Made by a program: the position numbers and the translations under genes. From an uncultured Limnohabitans sp. (GTDB taxonomy: Bacteria; Pseudomonadota; Gammaproteobacteria; Burkholderiales; Burkholderiaceae_C), in contig NZ_CALBEX010000294.1 in assembly GCF_937889215.1 (NCBI RefSeq), positions 1-9,193 of the forward strand: a DNA stretch of 9,193 nucleotides, written 5' to 3'. Shown piece by piece: positions 1-5,785 of this stretch (the stretch's first letter is position 1; the number at the start of each line of letters is the position of its first letter). The notes below the pieces were generated by a model that did no database searches, was not told the origin of the DNA, and saw only the letters and a list, made by a program, of their open reading frames with translations.

Positions 1-3000
1 ACCACGCACAGCATCGACTGCCCCATGGCGGCGGCGGCCAACGAGACCAGCCAGGTGTCGATCAGTTTGTCCGCCAAGGCCTTGGGGTTTTTGCCCTTGA
101 GATCGGCCAAGGCGTTGGCCCGCAGGCCGAGCAGCAAGCTGCCGCCCTCGCCTGTCAAGACACCGCTCACGGCATCTTGCAGCTGCACATGCGGGTGTGG
201 CATGTCGACCAACACACGCGGTGCGGGATGCGGATAGGCCGCCCGCTCGCGCAGTGCAGCGCCCAGCAAGGCTTCCAGTTGGGTCGTGAGTTGCCGCGCT
301 TCGAGCTGCCCCACTCCCGCCAGCGGCAATGCGCCGGCCAAGCGCAGGCGGCGCACCTCAAGGCGGGCGTGCTCGGGCAAGGTGTCGGAGCTCAAATCGG
401 TGGGCACATGCTGCAGTTGGTGGTCCAGCAGTTGGTACAGGTCCAGTCCGCCCAAGCCAAAAAGTTCTTCGTCAGGCCGTTCGCTGCGCTCGCTTTCCAG
501 ATGCACTTGCAAGCGTTCCCGAAAAAACGTGCCCACAGGTTGGCGCAAAAACCTGCCCAGCTGCGCCAGCGAGATCACCGGCAGGCCTTGGGCCGATTCC
601 CATGGCGGCAAACACAAGGGTGGCTCGGCAGCGTGCGGCGCAGTCGGCTGGGCCGATGGGTCGGTCTGCGCGGCCCGCCACTCTTTGGCGTAGGTCCGAA
701 AGTCACGGCCCTCTTCAAAATACAAGCGGCTAAAGGGCTGCAGCGGGTGCACCGTGGTCAGCCGCTCGGCACTGCCTGCGCCCCACAGCGCATCGATCTC
801 GTCGCGCAACTGCGACACCAGCACCGAGGGGGGCTGCTCACTGTTGTTGCGCACGCTGCGCCCGCTCCAGCTCACATACAGCACGCGCCGGGCCGACAGC
901 AAAGCTTCGAGCATCAGCTGGCGGTCGTCGTCGCGGCGAGAGCGGTCGCCCGGGCGGCTCAGGTGGGCAAGGCCCAGCAGGTCGAAGTCGGCACGCGGGC
1001 TGCGGCGCGGGTAGTCGCCGTCGTTCATGCCCAGCAAGCACACCATCTGGAACGGGATCGCCCGCATCGGCATGAGTGTGCAAAACGTCACGCCCCCGGC
1101 CCGAAAGCGCTGCTCAAGCTTGGGCACTTTGAGCGCCTCCAGCCAGGCCGATCGGGCCACGGCCAAGGGCACGGCGTCGGCAAAGTTGGCCTGATCGGCC
1201 GCGCGGGTCCAGTCGTTCAGGGCTTGGTCCAGGGCTGTCAAGGCATTGCGGTCGGCATCGCCTTGCGGCTTGAACAAAGCTGCCAGCATGGCGCGGCCGC
1301 GTTCGGCCCATTGCAGTGGGGTGGCCTCGCTGTCGCCGTGTTGCCACCAGTCCATCAGGGCTTGCAGCAGGTGCGCCAAGGCCCCGGCCAGCTCGGCCTC
1401 GAGCCCGCCCACCTCGGCATAGGGGTCAATGCCAGCACTGTCGGGCACCGGATCGGCCCCGCAGGCGTAACCCATGAGCATGCGCTGCACGCCAAACAGG
1501 GCCGAATTGTCTTCGCCACAATCGGCCAGACCCAGGCCTGCGCGGTGCGGTGCTGACAAACCCCAGCGGATGCCCGAGCCGGTCATCCAGCGCGTGAGCG
1601 TGGGCAGTTGCTCGGGCTTGAGGCCAAAGCGGGCAGCCAAAGCAGGCACTTCGAGCAGCGCCACCAGCTCGCTCATGCGGCCGCGCTGCTGGGGCAAGGC
1701 CAACAACCATTGCACCGCGTGGATCAAGGGGCTGTTGGCCTGCGCGCCCAGGTCGGCAATGTCGTGCGGAATGAAGCGCGCATCACCCCGCTTGTACTGC
1801 CCAAACACGGCGCGAATGGCTGGGGCCATGGTGTCGATGTCGGGCACCATGACAACCACGTCGCGGGGCGAGACGTCGGGTTGGGCATGAAACCAAGCCA
1901 GCAGTTGGTCGTGCAGCACCTCCAGCTCACGCACCGGGCTGTGCGCCACCTTGAAAACGATGGAGTCATCGCCCGGGTTCAGCGGCGCATCGACCGGCTC
2001 TTGCGCCGAACGCAAATCGCGGATGCGGTTTTGCAGTTGCGTGAGCAAGCGGCTGCCATCGGCAGCGGGGGCGTCGTCAAACAAGTCCAGCCGCTGGCCG
2101 GGCAGGCTCGCTTGGGCGGCCTGCACATCGTCAAACGCGTCCAATTGGCGAATGAAGTCGCGCCCCTGCCGCCCCCAGGCGGCCAGCAAGGCCGGGGCGT
2201 GCAGGTGCATCTGCTCAAAATCAACTTGCGAGAGGTTTTCTTTTTTGTAGGCGTGACGCCTGCGCTCGGCGCGCAGTGCATTGCGCCCGTCCATGATGTC
2301 GGCCCAGTGGTATTGGCAGGGGTTGGGCACGGCCAGCAGCACTTGGCTGTGCGCCGCCAAAGCGCCCAGCATCTCCAGCAATTGGCTGGGCATGTGGCTC
2401 ATGCCAAATACCGACACGCGCCGCGCCACCGGGCTGGCCAGGGCTTGGCCCGATTGCAAACGGGCCAGGGCCCGCAGGTGCAAGGCCGGCCGGGTGGCCT
2501 GTTTTTCGGCATCGGACAGCGTGGCCAACACGCGCCGCCACAGCTCGGCCTGCCAGCGCTGCTCCTCGGGCAACTGGCCCGAAGCATCGCCAGGCGAGAC
2601 CGCTTGCCCCGGCAGCTTGCGCAACACGTCATGCCCACCGGCCCAGTCTTGCAGCCAGTCGGGGCGGTAAATTTGGTATTGGTCAAACAGGTCGGCCAGG
2701 CGGCTGGCCAGCTGCAGCAGGCGGTCGTGTTCATCCCCGCGCAAAAATCCGGCCACGGGCTGGAACACCGCATCGCCCACGCACGCGGGCAACAAAGCCA
2801 TCAAACGCCAAGTCATGGGCAATTTGTCAAGCGGCGAGTCTGGGGGCACGTTGGCCGCGCCCAGCACTTGGCGGTAAGTGCGCCACAAAAAACGCGAGGG
2901 CAGCTCGACACGGGTGGCGGCGCAGACACCACCGCCCTGCCCAGCCAAGGCCATCTTGATCCACTCGGCCATGCCGTTGCTTTGCACCAGCACCACCTCT

Positions 3001-3116
3001 TGCTCCAGCGGGGCCAGAGGCTGGCGCGTCAGCCAAGCCGACAAGGTCTCGGCCAGCACTTCGGAGCGGTGGCTGTGCAGGGCCAAAAAGCCCGGAGCGA
3101 TCAAGGAAGGGGTCAT
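1..3116 (-). CDS. recC: Exodeoxyribonuclease V (RecBCD) subunit gamma, RecC; 3' end outside window
   Basis: RecC is the subunit of the RecBCD helicase-nuclease that holds the split DNA strands and reads Chi, acting in double-strand break repair and degradation of linear DNA. The frame on the minus strand runs open from an ATG at 3116 to the left edge, giving 1038 visible codons; E. coli RecC is about 1122 aa, so roughly the last tenth is missing. Family signatures seen: VQSNGMAEWIK near residue 45, RVSVFGMSHMP at about 233, VPNPCQYHWADI near 258, and TLMPMRAIPF followed by LLGMNDGDYPR at about 680-702, the best conserved RecC block. The ATG at 3116 is the only start in this frame after an upstream stop at 3141-3143; no strong Shine-Dalgarno is visible. 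recB and recD would be expected next, beyond the left edge. No frameshift or internal stop was seen where I checked. The identification is secure. Confidence 0.95.
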   Translation of the reverse strand, partial: MTPSLIAPGFLALHSHRSEVLAETLSAWLTRQPLAPLEQEVVLVQSNGMAEWIKMALAGQGGGVCAATRVELPSRFLWRTYRQVLGAANVPPDSPLDKLPMTWRLMALLPACVGDAVFQPVAGFLRGDEHDRLLQLASRLADLFDQYQIYRPDWLQDWAGGHDVLRKLPGQAVSPGDASGQLPEEQRWQAELWRRVLATLSDAEKQATRPALHLRALARLQSGQALASPVARRVSVFGMSHMPSQLLEMLGALAAHSQVLLAVPNPCQYHWADIMDGRNALRAERRRHAYKKENLSQVDFEQMHLHAPALLAAWGRQGRDFIRQLDAFDDVQAAQASLPGQRLDLFDDAPAADGSRLLTQLQNRIRDLRSAQEPVDAPLNPGDDSIVFKVAHSPVRELEVLHDQLLAWFHAQPDVSPRDVVVMVPDIDTMAPAIRAVFGQYKRGDARFIPHDIADLGAQANSPLIHAVQWLLALPQQRGRMSELVALLEVPALAARFGLKPEQLPTLTRWMTGSGIRWGLSAPHRAGLGLADCGEDNSALFGVQRMLMGYACGADPVPDSAGIDPYAEVGGLEAELAGALAHLLQALMDWWQHGDSEATPLQWAERGRAMLAALFKPQGDADRNALTALDQALNDWTRAADQANFADAVPLAVARSAWLEALKVPKLEQRFRAGGVTFCTLMPMRAIPFQMVCLLGMNDGDYPRRSPRADFDLLGLAHLSRPGDRSRRDDDRQLMLEALLSARRVLYVSWSGRSVRNNSEQPPSVLVSQLRDEIDALWGAGSAERLTTVHPLQPFSRLYFEEGRDFRTYAKEWRAAQTDPSAQPTAPHAAEPPLCLPPWESAQGLPVISLAQLGRFLRQPVGTFFRERLQVHLESERSERPDEELFGLGGLDLYQLLDHQLQHVPTDLSSDTLPEHARLEVRRLRLAGALPLAGVGQLEARQLTTQLEALLGAALRERAAYPHPAPRVLVDMPHPHVQLQDAVSGVLTGEGGSLLLGLRANALADLKGKNPKALADKLIDTWLVSLAAAAMGQSMLCV

Positions 3117-3277
3117 GCGGTCCAACTTGGCATTCAGGCCTCAAAAAATGGCCTCAAGCCAATAAGAATAGCCGCAAATACAGGCCACCAAGGCTCAGCC
3201 CTTGAGCCCAACGCCCCTGGGCATTTGCCTAAAAAATAAGCACATTCCGGCAAGCCCCTGAAAACGGCCCTGTGCAG

Positions 3278-3303
3278 ACTTGTGCACGCACTTATCCACA
3301 AGT
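3278..3303. promoter_or_regulatory. Perfect DnaA box inside a 7-bp inverted repeat, upstream of recC
   Basis: TTATCCACA at 3292-3300 is an exact match to the bacterial DnaA-box consensus. It sits inside an inverted repeat, ACTTGTG (3278-3284) and CACAAGT (3297-3303), with a 12-base spacer. TGTGCA also occurs twice just upstream (3271-3276 and 3281-3286). The site is about 180 bases upstream of the recC start, in the 260-base gap between recC and the 117-aa gene. A single box is not an origin. It could be a DnaA-responsive regulatory site or chance. Confidence 0.45.
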
Positions 3304-3376
3304 TTGGGCACTGTTGGAGGGGGCAATTTTTTGGGGTCGGTCTGGGCTGACGGTGCACGCCTGGTCCGGCGAGGGG

Positions 3377-3730
3377 TCAATCGTCTTGCCTGGCTTCAAT
3401 TTGCAAGCGCTGCACCACCGAAGCCCGGGTCTGCGCAACAGCGCGAATGCGCAATGCCGGGCCAGCTTCGAGCACCACACGGCAGTGGTAATCGAGCCCA
3501 TCGGTTTGCCCAGGACACTGGCTGGGGATGCGCCGGTGCCACTGGCGCTGGCCGTCGATCTCCAGCGTCAGCGCGTGCCACGCCTGCGCGTTGTCTTCGG
3601 GCACCAGCACCAACAGGCTGACATCGATGTCGAAGGTGCGAGAGCGCTTGAGCGCACCCGGAATGTGGAGCACCGCCACCGGCTCGCTCACCTCGGTGCG
3701 CCACAACTCGGGTTTTGCGGGGCTCGCCAT
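3377..3730 (-). CDS. Unrecognised 117-aa protein, second gene after the glutaredoxin-like gene
   Basis: I do not recognise this family. The start chosen is the ATG at 3730 (MASPAKPELWRTE), because it begins 5 bases after the stop of the upstream Grx-like gene; longer starts in this frame lie inside that gene. The product is 117 aa, has no signal peptide or membrane helix, and looks beta-rich, with alternating hydrophobic stretches such as SLLVLVPE, LTLEIDGQRQWHRR and LRIRAVAQ. There are two cysteines, in SQCPGQ and DYHCRV. Its close coupling to the Grx-like gene suggests one transcript and possibly a shared function, which is inference only. The spacing, frame and high G/C third positions support a real gene. 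Confidence 0.75.
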   Translation of the reverse strand: MASPAKPELWRTEVSEPVAVLHIPGALKRSRTFDIDVSLLVLVPEDNAQAWHALTLEIDGQRQWHRRIPSQCPGQTDGLDYHCRVVLEAGPALRIRAVAQTRASVVQRLQIEARQDD

Positions 3731-3735
3731 GGCGC

Positions 3736-4104
3736 TCAGGCTGCGAGCAGAGTTTGCAGTTCGCCGCTGTCGACCAGGCGGCGCAGGTCGTCGGCGCCGC
3801 CAATCAGCATGCCGCGCACGAACACCATCGGGAAAGTCGGCCAACCGGTCCACATCTTCAAGGCATTGCGCAAACGCCACTGCGAAAAGTAGCTGCCCAT
3901 TTCGATGTACTCGTGCGCCACGCCTGCGGCCAAGAGCGCCTTGCGGGCTTTGCCCACATAAGGGTTGCCCGACAAGCCCACCACCACCACGGGGTGCTGG
4001 GCAATGGCCGATTGCACCCGCTCGATCACGGGCAGGTGCAGTGTGCGGATGCGTTGGCGAATGGCCAGGTGAATGGCCGAATCATCGAGAAGAGGTCGTG
4101 TCAT
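3736..4104 (-). CDS. Glutaredoxin-fold protein lacking all cysteines
   Basis: This is a 122-aa protein with the glutaredoxin/thioredoxin fold: VVVVGLSGNPYVGKARKAL at 39-57 (first strand and active-site helix), WPTFPMVFV at 88-96 with the cis-proline TFP motif, and IGGADDL at 101-107 (the GG-D glutathione-binding loop). Glutaredoxins normally carry CPYC or CGFS at the first of these; here the equivalent residues read N47-P48-Y49-V50, and the whole protein contains no cysteine. It therefore cannot do standard dithiol or monothiol chemistry and may bind glutathione, an iron-sulfur partner or another protein non-catalytically. The ATG at 4104 has a good Shine-Dalgarno (AAAGGACC, 4108-4115 on the minus strand). 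A 117-aa gene follows after 5 bases. I recall similar Cys-less relatives in betaproteobacteria but cannot check. The frame stays open far upstream to 4962, but that part is antisense to the flavin reductase gene. Confidence 0.85.
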   Translation of the reverse strand: MTRPLLDDSAIHLAIRQRIRTLHLPVIERVQSAIAQHPVVVVGLSGNPYVGKARKALLAAGVAHEYIEMGSYFSQWRLRNALKMWTGWPTFPMVFVRGMLIGGADDLRRLVDSGELQTLLAA

Positions 4105-4123
4105 GAGGGTCCTTTGGGCCGCC

Positions 4124-4129
4124 ATCATA
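4124..4129 (-). promoter_or_regulatory. Candidate -10 box for the Grx-like gene
   Basis: On the minus strand TATGAT (five of six matches to TATAAT) lies 19 bases upstream of the ATG at 4104, with the Shine-Dalgarno AAAGGACC between. The -35 region is poor (TGCACC at a 17-base spacing). The implied leader is only about 13 bases. This is a weak call in an 87-base divergent gap that must also hold the flavin reductase promoter. Confidence 0.3.
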
Positions 4130-4191
4130 GTCTGCCCCACATGTCCGGTGCATGACTGCCTGCATGCCTGGCGAAGCTTTACAGTCCGTGC

Positions 4192-4827
4192 ATGATGCAT
4201 TTTTACGAACCCCATTTGGGCCACGGCCTCAAACACGACCCTTTCAACTCGATCGTCGGCCCGCGCCCCATTGGCTGGGTGTCGAGTCGCAGCGCGCAAG
4301 GGGTGCTCAACCTGGCCCCTTACAGTTTTTTCAGCGCCTTCAATTACGTGCCACCTGTGATTGGTTTTTCCAGCATCGGGCGCAAGGATTCGCTCAACAA
4401 CATCGAGGCCACGGGTGAGTTTGTTTGGAACCTGGTCACGCGCGAACTGGCCGAGGTGATGAATCAAACCTGCGAGGCAGTGCCACCAGAGGTCAGCGAG
4501 TTTGAGCTCGCGGGCCTGACGCCCGAGCCCTCGCGCATCGTGGGCGTGCCACGCGTGGCGCAAAGCCCTGTCAGCTTTGAATGCCGCTGCACACAAATTG
4601 TGCAACTGCAAGACCTGCAGGGCGAGAAAATAGAGACCTGGATGGTGTTTGGCCAAGTGGTCGGCATCCACATTGACCAGCGCTTGGTGCCAGGCGGGGT
4701 CTATGACACAGCCCGCGCCGGGCACATTTTGCGAGGCGGTGGCCCGGCCGATTACTTCAGCATCGGACCGGAACAACTTTTCAAGATGTACCGCCCCGAA
4801 AGCGGTGCGCGCGATTTGCCCAAGTGA
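4192..4827 (+). CDS. Flavin reductase family protein (FMN-binding split barrel)
   Basis: This 211-aa protein belongs to the flavin-reductase-like domain family (PF01613 type), soluble FMN-binding split-barrel proteins that reduce free flavin with NAD(P)H or bind FMN for other redox work. Diagnostic features: GPRPIGWVSSRSAQGVLNLA at 23-42 followed by PYSFFSAFNYVPPVIGFSS (43-61), RKDSLNNIEATGEFVWN (64-80), and a C-terminal VFGQVVGIHID (152-162) with RGGGPADYF (181-189). The length is normal for the family and the frame is intact. The start could be either of two adjacent ATGs (4192 or 4195); neither has a clear Shine-Dalgarno. The gene is divergent from the Grx-like gene across 87 bases and stands alone. 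The substrate cannot be told from sequence. A long antisense frame overlaps it but is rejected. Confidence 0.92.
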   Translation: MMHFYEPHLGHGLKHDPFNSIVGPRPIGWVSSRSAQGVLNLAPYSFFSAFNYVPPVIGFSSIGRKDSLNNIEATGEFVWNLVTRELAEVMNQTCEAVPPEVSEFELAGLTPEPSRIVGVPRVAQSPVSFECRCTQIVQLQDLQGEKIETWMVFGQVVGIHIDQRLVPGGVYDTARAGHILRGGGPADYFSIGPEQLFKMYRPESGARDLPK

Positions 4828-4913
4828 GTGCATAAACTGAGCGCAGGACCAGCGTCCAAGGTCGGCACCTGACTGCGACTGGATCAGCACGGTTGGCCAG
4901 CCCTGCACACACC

Positions 4914-4930
4914 CACGCAATCCGTGCGTG
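4914..4930. terminator. Weak hairpin downstream of the flavin reductase gene
   Basis: CACGCA (4914-4919) and TGCGTG (4925-4930) form a perfect 6-bp stem with a 5-base loop, followed by CTACATCTTT. The uridine tract is too short for a convincing intrinsic terminator. A competing pairing exists between GCACGG (4887-4892) and CCGTGC (4922-4927). The hairpin could end the flavin reductase transcript, since the next gene starts with its own Shine-Dalgarno at 5013. Confidence 0.3.
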
Positions 4931-5012
4931 CTACATCTTTGCAGCGGCAGAACACTTGCCATGAGCAGGCCAAACAGTCTCTGGCATGATGGATTTATTG
5001 AACCACCGCAGC

Positions 5013-5017
5013 AGGAG
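5013..5017 (+). promoter_or_regulatory. Strong Shine-Dalgarno that sets the GTG 5024 start
   Basis: AGGAG followed by 6 bases and GTG is the best ribosome-binding site in this gap. It places the start before the internal TGA, which is the main reason to call the membrane-protein gene interrupted rather than simply starting at 5111. Confidence 0.7.
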
Positions 5018-5023
5018 ACGCTC

Positions 5024-5386
5024 GTGAACTGGCTTCAAAGATTGCCCGGCTTTACCCGGTCTGCGCCTGGCTTGGAATGGGCATTGTGGAAAAAATTACC
5101 TTGAATCGCTGTGGCTGGCACCACTTTGCCTCTGGCCTTGGTGGCCCTGGCTTGGCTGGCCGCACCCGACACCCTCATGCCAGCTTCTGAAAGGGCATTG
5201 ACCCGATACCTGTACATCGCCATCGGCGCGGTGATGCTGCACTGGGCGCTGGTATTGACGGCGGCCATTGGCTGCGTGATCGTGATGTTGATGAAAGGCC
5301 CCGCTTTTGTGGCCGATGGTTTTGAAGTGCAGCACACCGACCGACCAGGCAGCCCCACCCGAGACCTTCCGATTGAAAACACCTGA
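5024..5386 (+). pseudogene. Small two-helix membrane protein gene interrupted by an in-frame TGA at codon 27
   Basis: A GTG at 5024 has an excellent Shine-Dalgarno (AGGAG at 5013-5017, 6 bases upstream) and reads a basic-amphipathic N-terminus, MNWLQRLPGF then LEWALWKKLP, before TGA at 5102-5104. The same frame then continues without further damage to 5386, through one hydrophobic segment (IAVAGTTLPLALVALAWLAA) and a second (YLYIAIGAVMLHWALVLTA, continuing into IGCVIVMLMK), and a soluble tail. Without the TGA it would be about 120 aa. I read it as one gene with a nonsense change; TGG or another single-base neighbour would restore it. The alternative is a truncated protein reinitiating at GTG 5111, which has no Shine-Dalgarno but would still carry both helices. 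An upstream in-frame ATG at 4961 also exists but lacks a ribosome site. I know no function for it. It is followed one base later by the DUF2805 gene, so the pair is probably co-transcribed. Confidence 0.6.
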
Positions 5387-5387
5387 G

Positions 5388-5732
5388 ATGCCCACCCCCT
5401 TGCCCAACCGCCTGTCTGAAGCCGATGTGTCCAGCATCATCGGCATGGCTTGGCAAGACGACACCCCCTTTGAAGCCATTGCCTTGCAGTTTGGTTTGCG
5501 CGAAGGCGAAGTGATCGCCTTGATGCGCGAACAGCTCAAAACACGCTCGTTTCGGGTCTGGCGCATGCGCGTGAGGGGCCGTGTGGCCAAACACCAAAAC
5601 AAGCAGCACACCCGGCAGCTGCAAGAACACCAGGCGTCCCTGCCAGCGGCCTCGCCTGGATGGCTCCAAACCACAGAGACCGATACACCCGCGGCGTTGC
5701 CGTGCACGGTCAGTGCGGCGTCATTGCGCTGA
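5388..5732 (+). CDS. DUF2805 / TIGR03643 family protein
   Basis: This 114-aa protein matches the DUF2805 (TIGR03643) family of unknown function: DVSSIIGMAWQDDTPFEAIA (about 13-32), FGLREGEVIALMREQLKTRS (about 35-54), then FRVWRMRVRGRVAKHQNK. The family is conserved around the A-W/TPFEAI, GL-E-EVI-LMR and F--WR-RV-GR--KH blocks, all present here. The first part resembles a helix-turn-helix-like small domain and the KH-rich end is basic, so nucleic-acid binding is conceivable but unproven. About 40 residues after residue 75 (Gln/Ser/Thr/Ala rich) extend beyond the usual core of this family. The ATG at 5388 is one base after the stop of the upstream membrane-protein gene, so translation is probably coupled; no independent ribosome site is obvious. 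Confidence 0.85.
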   Translation: MPTPLPNRLSEADVSSIIGMAWQDDTPFEAIALQFGLREGEVIALMREQLKTRSFRVWRMRVRGRVAKHQNKQHTRQLQEHQASLPAASPGWLQTTETDTPAALPCTVSAASLR

Positions 5733-5733
5733 T

Positions 5734-5762
5734 GGTTTTGGCAGCCTAAGCAACGCAAAACC
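5734..5762. terminator. Possible bidirectional hairpin between converging genes
   Basis: GGTTTTG (5734-5740) and CAAAACC (5756-5762) are a perfect 7-bp inverted repeat with a 15-base loop, starting two bases after the DUF2805 stop. A second small stem, GCACC (5770-5774) with GGTGC (5781-5785), abuts the stop of the converging Stealth gene. Neither has a long T tract. Position between convergent genes is the main support. Confidence 0.35.
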
Positions 5763-5785
5763 CACAAGTGCACCTACCTGGGTGC

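Noticed and set aside
177..1556. Long plus-strand open frame (459 codons) opposite recC
   Set aside because: Antisense to well-conserved RecC blocks; the translation is Gln/His/Ala/Arg-rich low-complexity sequence typical of shadows in GC-rich genes.
3192..3208. Perfect 6-bp hairpin GGCTCA/TGAGCC as a terminator of the 117-aa gene
   Set aside because: No T tract follows it on either strand, and it is about 170 bases beyond the stop codon.
1608..3239. Plus-strand open frame of 543 codons opposite recC
   Set aside because: Again antisense to recC in a GC-rich region; composition biased to Gln, His, Gly and Leu with no motif I recognise, and it runs past the recC start into the gap without a new ribosome site.
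4105..4962. N-terminal extension of the Grx-like ORF to 4962 (408 codons in total)
   Set aside because: The extra part lies antisense to the flavin reductase gene, whose domain motifs are clear. The ATG at 4104 has a good Shine-Dalgarno and gives a normal glutaredoxin length.
5102..5104. TGA read as selenocysteine
   Set aside because: No SECIS-like stem was recognised right after the TGA, and the protein is not a redox family. Nonsense change, error or reinitiation is simpler.
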